This document shows positions 43,040 through 53,755 of a stretch of DNA of 64,000 bases, piece by piece. Origin of the DNA: Parasponia andersonii. Lineage: Eukaryota; Streptophyta; Magnoliopsida; Rosales; Cannabaceae. The DNA lies in assembly GCA_002914805.1 (NCBI GenBank), contig JXTB01000001.1, forward strand, positions 2,265,882 through 2,329,881, in the 5' to 3' direction. Numbering within the stretch: position 1 is the first letter of the stretch; every line of letters begins with the position of its first letter. Under the pieces are notes generated by a model, which was not told the DNA's origin, searched no databases, and saw nothing but the letters and a program-made list of their open reading frames with translations. The position numbers were made by a program, and so were the translations under genes.

Positions 43040-45680
43040 TTAGGCGCCTCTTCCGGAGCCATTTGATCCTGTAAAATTTTAAAATTACAGAAAAAGCAAA
43101 CTTTAGCGATTGGCTGATTAATCACAGGAATTGGAAAACGAGAAAGCGATAAAACTAGAGGTGAAAGATCGAACCATCTCTCGAGTGGTCTGCCTCCTGA
43201 CGATGAGGGCAGTTTATAGTGAGAGTGGCACTTGTCGACTGTGAAAATGTAATGACACAGGGCTGCATTCATGTGTATGTAAACATAACATATTAATCGA
43301 ACCATTAAAACTTCAAAACCCCATAAGTTGATATTCACTTCGATATAAAACACACTCATCTTATTAACTATACCAATAGTACTTGTGAAAATGAATCTCA
43401 TTCATTTTTTTATTTTTTTTTTAAAAAAAAATGAGTACCATTGTTTGGCCAGATCCTTGTCCATTGTTCAGACAGATCACGAAGGGTAAGCCAGTAAACG
43501 AGACTTGTGCTAATCCACTGGCGGGAACAGAAACCTGGATTGTGTTCGATCCATCACCGGAAGGAGTAGGAATTGCACTAGATTGGACTGATCCAAACGC
43601 AGAGGATGAGTTTTGAGAGGAACTGTTCGTTGATCCGAACGTGCAAGACTCGGGCGGCGATGAGATTGGAGGGTCTTGACGGGATCTGTTTCTAAGCTTA
43701 TCTGAAGATCATGACAAAACAATCAGTTAACATCTATAATAACAACATTGCTTTGTTCTAACGATATGTAACAGGAGGTTTAAGGCATTGTTGTACAAAA
43801 TCTTGTTAAGAAACATTAAAGGGCAGTCGTGACTCTCTTTTCTCTACCGTTGAGCAGATTACCAGAGAATAAACAGTCACCACTGTCATTTGCATGGCTC
43901 AATGCTACAAATTAGTGACATTTTGAGCTGAGATTCTATATTAGTAACTTGATTAACAGGGAGTATTATACCTAAATTCCTCATCTGGTAGTCTATCCAC
44001 CTTAGTTCTTCATGGCTAGTGTTCCTGAATGAAGAACTTGCCGATATTGAAACAAAGGATTCATCAGCAGACTGCTTAGAACCATATTCATCCATATTTG
44101 CTGTACTGCTTTCGTTGCGTTGCCCTCCAATACTCGATGCCTGGCTTCCTGGTAGTAAGTCTAAAGTACAAAGTCAACAGCAGTAGTTTCTTCACATTTT
44201 ATCGAATGGAAACCAATGTTTGGTATTTGAAAACTGTTTGTTATGAAAAGAGGGGGGAAAAACCTTACCATACAAGGATATCCCCGTCACAGAAGTAGAG
44301 GTGGAAGCTTGAGAAGACTCAGAGCCACTATTTGAACTGAATGTTGAGCCATGGGAAAGTGTTCTTAAAGAGCCGAAAGATGAGCCCGAGGAAGTATTAG
44401 AACTCAGCTGGTTTGTGGGAACATCATGTTCTTGAGTTGATGAACTAGAGGGATCATATGGACCAAAAGCTGAAGCAGGGGAAGTAGTAAGACTAGGCTT
44501 GGTCGAACGAGCACCACCTTGAGTTGATGAACTAGAGGGAGTGGATGAACCAAAAGCAGGCTTTTTCGTAAATTTAATTCGAGACCCTAAATTAAGGAGG
44601 AAAGAGACAAGAGCGTAATAATAGTCAAATTTAGTTGAATTCTTAGATAATAATGAGTGAAGATCATCCATTAAAACGGCAGAACAAAAACATGAATGTT
44701 CCAAAATGGTACCTGAATGAGAAATGGTATAAGAAGAGCCCAAACTTCTCTTTGTGACTGTCTGTGGGGCACCAGAAAAGGAAGAAGCTGTGCCGCTTTC
44801 ACTAGACGAGGAAACGGAATTCAGGTGAAGCAAAGAAGATCCAGTTGAGGGAGTTTTGGAAGAGCCCGAAGTTTGTGATGACTTTTCTGGGACATCATCA
44901 GACGAACCAGAGGGACGCGTCTGGCTCGATTGAGGTGATGATCCTATACGTAAGAGAGAATATTACCGCCCGAAAAGTAAACGTACAATAAAATCTTTAG
45001 ATCACAAGAAATGAGAACTGAATAAGTGAATCCATTAAAATCTGATCATATGTACTAGTTTTGACACATTGAAAAACACAGCATATATGTGTATTCAAAT
45101 TTAAATGAACAGAACATATAAAAACATGGGAACATTGTCACATTTATTTTGGCATGCAATCAATGATGAAACTCATCAAGTCTCTTCACCGAAAAAATAA
45201 GGACGTGAGAAGAAGAAATTAAAGCATGAAAATAAGGACAGCCAAAGATATAATCTTGTACGAATACGTGATACACTTTTCTATTAGAACTTTCTTCAGG
45301 AATTTACGTTCTCAATCAAATTTTCTTTCAAGAATCTTTCTCAGCTACCTTAATGGCGTCAAACCCAACTTGCAATTCTTCTTCTTCTTCTTTTTTTTTT
45401 TTTTTTTTTCCTTTTTGAAGAAAGAAAGAAAGAAAGAAATCTTGATGGTGGAACTGAGAAAAGTGTTACCTAGAGATAATGTTAAGGAACTTTGGGAAGA
45501 AGAAGAAGAGAGAGAGGACGACGTCGTTTGTGAAGCAGAGAAAGAAGCTTGAAGAGCAGGAGACGACGCCGTCTGTGAAGCAGATGGAGAAGTTTGAAGA
45601 GAAGGAGAGTCTCCGTCTGAGGCCACAACAGAGGTTGATTCTCCGGTGGCTAGTTTAGTGGGACTCCCGAATGAAGACAT
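43040..45680 (-). CDS. Unrecognised Ser-rich FG-dipeptide protein, 7 exons
   Basis: Seven minus-strand exons: 45470-45680, 44713-44943, 44269-44586, 43972-44148, 43439-43701, 43175-43262, 43040-43068. All have GT/AG borders with compatible phases, giving 1317 nt, 438 residues plus stop. Residues 1 to about 310 are low complexity, rich in Ser, Thr, Gln and Pro, with scattered FG pairs (SSFGSP, PAFGSS, SAFGPY, SSFGSL, TFGSTN, SAFGSV), as in nucleoporin-like or other disordered proteins. A non-repetitive block of about 80 residues (about 350-430) follows: NTIQVSVPASGLAQVSFTGL, PFVICLNNGQGSGQT, then PCVITFSQSTSATLTINCP. There is no signal peptide or membrane helix. The same exons are recognisable in the decayed copy at 52029-59354, with the C-terminal block best kept. 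It is tail to tail with TPS. I do not recognise the family, and nuclear pore association is only a guess from FG. Confidence 0.72.
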
Positions 45681-46139
45681 TGTTGGCTGCTACTGATTAT
45701 TATTTTGTGTTTGGAGACCAAGAAAATCTAAGAGAGAGTTCTTGAATTTCTTAACAACTTAAGTTCTCCGGAGCTGGAGTCGAAGGAGGAGAAGCAAAAA
45801 CGAAAGAACAAGTAGTTTTATTGACAATTGGATGCGCTGGAGTTGAAGTGGACAAGATGGCGAAGCCTATATATATATATGTAAAGGGGCGAAAGAGGGA
45901 AGGCGGGAACTCTCATGCAAAATTGCAAGCCGACTCTTCAGTCATGGGCCTTAGCCCAGCCCAATATGGCCTTTCTTGTTTGGGCTTTATACAGAAATAC
46001 AGGCGTTCCAAACAATTAATTTCCAAAATACGGTCTAAAATGCGGTGAATATTTCGATTTCGTAGATAAAGTCATCTTTTTTCACAAAATTTATCCATAA
46101 GAAAAATTGAAGGTGATTCGAAAACTTTTTAAGCAATGT

Positions 46140-47270
46140 CTTCAAGAGATTCTGCTCTTCGGATGGGAGCAATAACTGACGAAATGGATTTATTTTATGC
46201 CTAACTACACTTGGAAACTTGCTGATTTACCCCAGCTCAAAACCTATTGGTTGTAACTGAGTGTCTAGAAGGAAGTACCAGGACGATGACACTCTCCGTA
46301 CATTTCAAGCTAAATTAATGGCCAAGGGTTTTCGATAATAGGAACGAATTATTGATTATTTTGAACACATGTGCTCATACGGCAACAATTAGAATTTTAT
46401 TTGGTTTAGCATCAATTTATGACTTTTATATTCATCAAATAAGATATAAAAATAATATTTTTAAATGATGAACTCAACGAAGAGGTCGGCGTGGAACAAT
46501 CATTAGGGTTTGCTCACTGTATTACCAATAAATGCTTATATATTAAAGTGTGTAGTGATGTCAATATTGTTTTTTGTGTTGATGACGTATTAATTATGAG
46601 CAATGATGGCATGAAAAGTATAATAGAAAAGGAGAGGCTTCTATCTTCCACATTTAAGATGGAAGATCTTGGATGAGTAGTTTACCATCTTGGTTATCAA
46701 AGCGAAGAAAAATAGTAGGAGTTCTGTACTTAGCCAATCACATTAGGTAGAAAAAGTATTGAACTAGTCATATCACTTGATCCAAGGACAAAACTTGTCA
46801 AGAACGATTGCTAAAATTGAATATGCAAATGTCATTAGTAGTGTAATGTATTTTATGTAGTATACAAGACCGAAGAAAGCATTTGCGGTTAGTAAACTAA
46901 GTAGGTTTACTAGCAACCGGAATGTTGAATCCTGGAAGGCCATTGGCAGATTAAAAGAGAGGCTGGGCGACTTAGGGAATTTTTTTTTTTTTTTAAAAGA
47001 AATTCCTTTGACTTCGAATAGCCTATCTTCAATATCTATACATTGTGATAGTGAAGCCTCTTTAGCACATGCCTCCAGTAACATGTGTAATAGAAAATCT
47101 AGACATATTAGTCTTAAGGCATGATAATTATGACGAATTAATCATAGATGGATTTACTTCTCTCGTATACATGAGATCAAGTGCATTCTTTGTAGATTCG
47201 TTTACCAAGCCTCTTGCAAGGGATTGGGAAAGATTAATACTTATAGTTGATTAAATAATCCACAAATGAT
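46140..47270 (+). mobile_element. Copia pol relic
   Basis: Scattered pieces of Copia reverse transcriptase and RNase H in order on the plus strand: DDTL plus AKLMAKGFR (about 46280-46335), FCVDDVLIMSND (about 46575-46610, the RT YVDD block in altered form), TFKMEDLG (about 46650), and near the end a DSFTKPLARD-type block (about 47195-47225), which is the usual tail of Copia RNase H. It is an old, heavily broken fossil with no LTRs recognised. Confidence 0.6.
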
Positions 47271-48004
47271 ATCAACACAACCTAAAATTAGGAAATGACT
47301 AGTTTTAGGTTCAAATGGTCCAAACAAGTCATTGATAAGTGGAGAGACGTTTTACAACACTAAATTAACAAAACCTCGTTATAAATGAACAATGTTAGTT
47401 GTTAGATTATAGATTGAATTAAGGGGAACTCTTAATGAAGTTCAGTCTGTAAGGACAAATATCTTAAATGTAATATAGATATCGGCAAACTTCCTTTATG
47501 TCAACTTCAAGATAGTGCTGCCCCAAACAAGAGTTAGAGTTTTCATCTTAAAAGTTCACAAAACATAATGAGCACAGTGCCTTAAAAGTGTTGATTATGA
47601 TATGAAATATAAGAACACAAAAGTGTTTTTGTGTTTTGAATCACAAGTTGTTGTCACAAAGAATAAATGGTTCAATGCTTTAAGCTATCAGGACAAACAC
47701 CTGTACTAAGATAGGGTTCAAATTCGAAAGATATCTTACTGTATTCATAAACACTGATTTATTTTTGGGAAAAATTCCTCTATATTTGAATAAGTATAGG
47801 ATTGTTGAAAATTGTTGATCAAATATATAGACAAAGAGACTCGGTCAAACATCCCACGTGCCTTTAGTCCCACATTTGAAAGGAAATAGAATACTCTCTT
47901 GTGACTTACAAACCCGAAAATGAAAACGCGTTGAGAAATTCAATACTAAAATTCATAGACTTTTTCTCCTTCAATATTCTTTTATATTATTACACCTTTG
48001 TTTG
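47271..48004. other. Intergenic, nothing recognised
   Basis: No coding region. It may include the untranslated tail of the preceding Copia relic. Several words are repeated (AAGTGTTG, AAAAGTGTT) but with no clear terminal repeats. Confidence 0.35.
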
Positions 48005-48615
48005 TGAAAAATGTCTTCTTTTTTTTTTTTTGGTGAAAAATGTCTTAAACCTATGTAGACACGGCAAAAAGCATTAACATATTTTTGCTACTTTTATTTT
48101 GTGAAAAATATCTTAAATTTATGCAGACGCGGCATAAAACATATATATTTTGTGAAAATATCTTAAACCTATGCTCTTTTATATTATTACACCTTTTTTT
48201 GTGAAAAATGTCTAATTTTTTTTTTTTTTTTGTGAAAAATGTCTTAAACCTATGTAGACACGGCATAAAGCATTAACATATTTTTGCTACTTTTTTTTTT
48301 GTGAAAAATATCTTAAATTTATGCAGACGCGGCATAAAACATATATATTTTATGAAAATATCTTAAACCTATGCAAACGCCGCATAAAAGCATTAAGATA
48401 TTTTTGCAACTTTTTTGTGAAAAATATCTTAATCTTATGCAAAAACGGTATAAAGCATATATATATATATATATATATATTGTGAAAATTTCTTAAACCT
48501 ATGCAGACGTGGCATAAAGCATTAATATATATTTTTGCTACTTTTTTTGTGAAATATATCTTGAACTTATGCAAACACGGCATAAAGCATTAAGATATAA
48601 TTTTGCTATCTTTTT
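48005..48615. repeat. Degenerate minisatellite, about 8 units
   Basis: A unit of variable length (about 60-110 bp) of type TTTTTGTGAAAAATATCTT, AAACCTATGCAGACGCGGCA, TAAAGCATTAACATATTTTTGCTAC occurs about eight times head to tail, with poly-T length changes and a (TA)n expansion in one unit. Minus-strand ORFs here repeat the same peptide words and are products of the repeat. Confidence 0.8.
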
Positions 48616-49548
48616 TTTTTCCCCCTTTTTGGATGAGAATTGTTTCTACAAAATGATGTCATTTAGGGCAATCTAGTTTTACAAAATGATATTGTCTAAG
48701 GTAATCCAGAAACATTTTTGGGCCGTATGCCGATGCATTACAAGGTGTTGGTAAAGGGTTTTAGGATTAAAACCGAATAAACATTCTTCTTCCTTATTTT
48801 CTTATTTCATGGTCACTTTTTGTTTCCTCTCTCTCTCTCATTGCTCCATCTTACTATCAATCTCTCTTTCACCAAAGCTCATTCCCTCTCTTTCTCTCTC
48901 TCTTCGGTGAGTTTTTTTTTATCTATGTTTGTAATTTTTTAATACTTTAAAAAATATTTATTTTTATTTATTATATTATTTATATCTATAAATTTTGTAT
49001 ATTTTTTTGATTTTTATTTATTAATAAACATACTTTTTTTATTCTTTCTTTTAAAAATAATTTTATATTAGTGATTTTTGATTGAATTTTTTTTTTTCAA
49101 ATAATTATAGATGTATACGGCATATTTTGATTATTATTTTAAATGAAAAAAATAATTATTTAATTAAATATTTCTAAAATTTATAAAATATTAATTGTCT
49201 TAACAATTTAATAAGTTACTCGAAGATGGGCACAAAAATACGCTTAGCACATTTAGTACACTACTTTCGGTTCAATAAGGGCCCAATATAAGTACGAGTA
49301 TGACACAAACTATTCTTGTGTCTGTGGGTCGTGCTCAGCTTAGAGTTTTGAAACTTGAGTCGACACGAGTATGACATGATATTTTATTAGGTCATGCCAA
49401 GTACAGCATGAAGCACGAGTAGATTTACCTTTCACAGACTTATAATACATCCCATTTGACATTTTTATATCTCTGTCTCTCTCTAGTCTTATTTATTTGG
49501 GTTTTTTATATTCCCCCTCCCCTTTTCTCAACCACCCGAAATATAGGA
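48616..49548. other. Intergenic, nothing recognised
   Basis: A CT-rich stretch (48830-48910) that could pass for a gene leader is followed by very AT-rich DNA and a segment with repeated CACGAGTATGACA words (49280-49420). No ORF supports a gene. Confidence 0.4.
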
Positions 49549-50418
49549 GTTGTCTCAATTTAGCCCTCGAACTATGAAAAGTTTCATATATAGCCCTTAA
49601 ACCATAAAAGTGACATTTTCCTTTTAAAACAAAGACATGTGCAGATCACATGACCTAAGTTTTAAGGGTAATTAAGTAATAACACTTAACTTTCATTAAT
49701 ATATTAAACAACCAGACTAAAAAAACAAATTAATCTTCTTCTTGGTTGTTCTCACCACTGTTCCAAAGGAAGCAATTAACCTTCAAGGGTTCAATGAAAA
49801 TTTTGAGGTTGGCAGAGCCACCCAACTGAATCTCCATATATCGAGTTTTCTATTTTTTTTATTATAAAATCATAGGATCATATAAACGGGTCTCCCTTCA
49901 TAAACCCGAACTCAAAATCTGCCAGCTACACAATTTAGGGAGAAAGCTACGGCAGCATCAAGTCCCTCTACCATCTTCTTCGTCGACTATCTTGCCACAT
50001 AAACCTTGCTACACTGACCTCCCACCTCTCCTTAACCCCTGCAACCACAACCCTCTCGATTCCAACCGCATTATCCCAAAGACCGAGTTGTGGACTCGTG
50101 GTTCTTCGACGCGTTTAAGAGTGCCAAGAGTATGGAGAAGAGGAGGATTAATGGCTTGGTGGTGTTTGATGGTGAGGCTCAAACCCTATCATTCTCACTG
50201 TTGACTATTTTGGAAGAAGATTAATTTGTTTTTTTCTTTTTTTTTTTTGAATTTGGATAAATATTCATAGTGTTATTACTAAATTACCCCTGAAATTAGG
50301 TCACTTGATGTGCTCGTGTTTTCTTTGTTTTTACTTTACTCACGAAAATATCAATTTTATGGTTTAGGGGTTATTTATACAACTTTTTATATTTTGAGGT
50401 GTAAACTGAGACGACAAC
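49549..50418. mobile_element. MULE-like element with possible captured gene fragment
   Basis: Terminal inverted repeats of about 140 bp: the left end GTTGTCTCAATTTAGCCC, AGCCCTTAAACCATAAAAG, GGGTAATTAAGTAATAACAC (49549-49690) matches the reverse complement of the right end (50265-50418). Long TIRs are typical of Mutator-like elements. Between them, 49960-50190 is GC-richer and has a readable stretch (VDSWFFDAFKSAKSMEKR and INGLVVFDGEA, about 50092-50180) unlike transposon sequence, so it may be a captured host gene piece (Pack-MULE). No transposase. No target duplication was found, so exact ends are uncertain. Confidence 0.55.
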
Positions 50419-50888
50419 GTCTCCGGGGAAATTAAAAAAAAAAAACCTATTTATTTATTTATTAGGGTTTTATTTTTATTTTTTATTTTGTTTTGGTGAG
50501 ATAATCTCTGGGCTATTTATTGTTCTGGCATTGTAAGGTAAGCCTTGTATCTGTACTTTCTCTATTTCTGGGTTTGGATAAAAAAAAATTAAATTATAAA
50601 CTTTTGAGTATAAACTTTTGCCGACGCGTCAACATAAGATTGACCAAATCAAAAATATTTTCGGTCGGGTTTCTTTCTGGAAGTGACTTTTTTTTTGACA
50701 CAATTTCTCTATCACATTCACAAGTTGCCTTTAATGATAGGATTTTGCCGATGTAATTTGTCGATGTGCTTTTGCATCGGCAGAAAATTACCAACTCAAA
50801 AACAAATATTTTTTTTGACGCTTCGATGAGTTAGAAAAAGTATGTTATGCGCATTTCAAATTTATATAACCTTTTTTTTTTCTAAAAT
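50419..50888. other. Intergenic, nothing recognised
   Basis: AT-rich with a short GATGT/CATCGGCA-containing segment (50740-50790). ORFs on both strands lack recognisable features. Confidence 0.35.
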
Positions 50889-52028
50889 AAGAAAACATTG
50901 ATGGTAATATAGATTTCTATTTGAAAAAGAGTGGTATACTACTACTACTATTAATATTATTATTATCTGCTTTGCCATTTGTTCGCAGATCAATTCTTTT
51001 TCTTATTGAATCTGTAAATTATATCGCAAAATTTGCGATTTAGGTTTTTTAGTTGCATTACTTTGTCGTACGATTCAACTGTTGTATGTTGGTGATGTCG
51101 TCACGCTACTTGATGATGCCATGGTGATATTTTAGGTACTTGAGACCTTGTGGCGTTTAAAATGCGGACTACTGGACTGGAATAGTGATCGCTAACACTT
51201 GGAATTGGAAAGAAACTTTTCTAAAATAATGCTAATTCTTACCAATTAAGTGACCCGTTTCTGAAATCTCATCAAGCAGCACCGCCTCATTCCAAAACAA
51301 TAGATGTTTAGTTCTAAAACCAGAACATGATTCAATTGTTGATTACATTTAGGAATTTGAGTTGTTTGGTGGTATTTTTCTTTTTTTTTTTAAAAAAAAA
51401 ATAAGCTTACAAAATTTGAGAGTTCACAATTAGAGTCTAGAGAGAAAAGAATAGAAGAAAATAGTAATTTATTTGAACCGGGCTCCTTTTTTTTTTTTTT
51501 TTTTTTTCTCTACGTTTAATTAACAATGTGGGAGGTAAATTGTCTTATTTCGATCCTTCACATTTTTTATCTCTTTCTTTCTTTCGGTTCCTACTAAAAA
51601 TTTCCTTTTCTAACGAACATAGCCTTGACATTTACAAGTCAAATTCAGGTTGCTTTTAGAATTATGTATATGTGCATTAAAAGTTAATAATTAGAAATTC
51701 AAATTTATATTACGGTAATGTGGAACTGAAAAACTGGATTATCTACTTTTTTTAACAAATTATTGGAGATTATGAGATCATATTGTAATAGAAATAGCAA
51801 AATATCCAACAATTAATAGGAAAAACCTCTTAATAGTACTGTGTTAATAGAAATTGCAAAATATCTAGCGATAGGAAAATCCTTATCATAATACTGTGTA
51901 ATATGGTCCATTTGACCATTAGAAAACATTACACATGCATTGAGAATAGGAAGGGGAAAAAGATAATTTCTCAAAAGCATATTAACATTTCTTCATGCTT
52001 ATAGTACGGATATTTGTGGCAACATAAT
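50889..52028. repeat. Segmental duplication: copy of TPS 3' UTR and spacer
   Basis: Collinear with 41648-43039. Matching blocks include CTTTGCCATTTGTTCGCAGATC, CTTATTGAATCTGTAAATTATAT, TAACACTTGGAATTGGAAA, CTCATTCCAAAACAA and the stretch before the duplicated last exon. It begins inside the TPS 3' UTR, with no TPS coding sequence in the copy. Divergence is substantial, including indels. Confidence 0.75.
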
Positions 52029-53298
52029 TTAAGAGCCTCCGGAAGCATTTGATCCTGTAAATTTTACAATTGGGAAAAAAAAAAAAAGAATCAAAGGTTA
52101 TATCGGCTGATTAATCACACAAAGGGAAATGGGAAACATATAAAGTTTTTTTCTTAAAAAGAAAAAAGATCGAACCATCTCCTGAGTGGTGTTGCGCTGC
52201 ATGAGAACGAGGGCAGTTTATAGTGAGAGTGGCACTTGTTGATTGCGAAAATGTAATGACACAGGGCTGCATGTGTACGTAAACAAAACATAGTAATCAA
52301 ACCTTTCAAATTTCAAAACCCCATGAGTTGATATCCACTTGGGTATAAAACACACTCATCTTATTAACTATGAAACTAGTACATTTTATTTAGAAAAAAA
52401 AAAAAAAAAAAAAAGAAAAAAATGAGTGCCATTGTTTGGCCAGATCCTTGTCCATTGTTGTTGAGACAGATCACAAACGGTAAGCCAGTAAACGAGACTT
52501 GTGCGAATCCGCTGGACGGAACAGAAACCTGAATTGTGTTCAATCCATCACCGGAGGGAGTAGGACTTTAACTACATTGGACTGATCCAAATGCAGAGGA
52601 TGAGTTTTGAGAGGAACTGTTCGTTAATCCGAACGTGCAAAACTCGGGCGGCGATGAGGTTGGAGGGTCTTGAGGGGAACTGCTTCTCAACTTATCCGAA
52701 GATCGTGACGAAACAATCAGTCAACATCCATAATATCCACATTGCTTTGTTCTAACACTATGTAACAGGAGGTTAAGGCATTGTTGTACAAAATCTTGTT
52801 AAGAAACATGATCAAGGACAGTAGTGACTGTCTTTTCTTAACCGTTGATCAGATTACTCAAAACAATCATTGATGGAGATTGGACAGTCACTACTTACAT
52901 TGGCATGGCTCAATGTTACATATTAGGACATTTTAAGCTTTGGTTCCACATTAGTAACTTGATTAAACAAAGAGTATATACCTATTTTCCTGAATGAAGA
53001 ACTTACTGATGTAGAAACAAGGGATTCATCAACGGACTGCCTAGAACCGTTGTCATCCATATTTGCTGTACGGCTTTCACCAGATTGGACTGATAGAGAC
53101 GCAGAGGACGGGTTTTGAGGGGAACTATCTGTTGCTCTGTCTGTGCGAAACTCGGGGGATGAGGTTGTAGGGTTTTGAGAGGAACTGTTTCTCAAACTAC
53201 CTTTAAATCAGTCAACATCATTAATATCCAAATTGGTCAATTTGTTCTAACAGTATATCTCACAGGAGTCTTAGACTTTGTACAAAATCTTATTAAGA
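52029..53298 (-). pseudogene. Decayed copy of the Ser/FG gene, 3' exons
   Basis: Counterparts of exon 7 (52029-52054, ending GSNASGGS), exon 6 (about 52178-52269, PCVITFSQSTSATLTINCP kept), exon 5 (about 52430-52705, NTIQVSVPSSGFAQVSFTGL kept) and exon 4 (about 52982-53066). The exon 5 copy has an in-frame TAA and the donor after it reads GC where the parent has GT. A further exon 5-like piece plus intron (53066-53298) repeats 52680-52880, so there is an internal exon-level tandem duplication absent from the parent gene. The rest of this copy continues at 58707 after a Copia insertion. Confidence 0.75.
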
Positions 53299-53755
53299 TA
53301 CTAGAATTTTGGCTTGTTAGTTTTTTTAATTGTTTTGGATTTTATCCCATATCGCTTGTATATGAATATTTGATGTCTACAGTTGACTATAAATAAAATC
53401 GACTGTAATTGTTTTTAATCATCCCAAAATTAGTTTCTTATTGGTGAGGAGTTTTATTCTTAAGGACCTTTATAATTTTATTTTTACTCTTTTTTCCATT
53501 TATTTTTATATTTTTATATTATAACCCAGATTTTGTATTTTCTCTTATTTGAAGTTAGTGAAGTAATTAGCAATGCTCTGAGGACACAGGTAATTAGCTG
53601 AACCTCGCTCAATTTTGTGTTCTCCTTTATTTTACATTTAGTATTTTCTGCGCATTTTCTGCTTTTATTAATTTCAGTAGCTAGTTAGTAGTTTATATTT
53701 AATATGTCTTAGTATTAAATATAAGTATTTGGAGTAGTTATACTTCTGCTGCACA
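53299..53755 (+). repeat. 5' LTR of the Copia element
   Basis: Matches 58309-58706 throughout in patches: TTTTGGCTTRTTAG, TTTATCCCAYATC, TGACTATAAATAAA, AATTAGTTYC, TTCTTAAGGACC, ATTTAGTATTTTCTG. It contains longer internal stretches than the 3' copy. Confidence 0.8.

Noticed and set aside
42949-43401. 150-codon minus-strand ORF as an independent protein
   Set aside because: It reads through introns of the Ser/FG gene. The conserved peptide there is in a different frame and is spliced.
45345-45469. Lys-rich extension of the first Ser-rich ORF
   Set aside because: It lies past a good GT donor at 45469 and is a poly-T tract read in reverse, so it is intron sequence.
48051-48583. Minus-strand ORFs with repeated peptide words as a repeat protein
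   Set aside because: They are translations of the minisatellite with no start context or codon bias.
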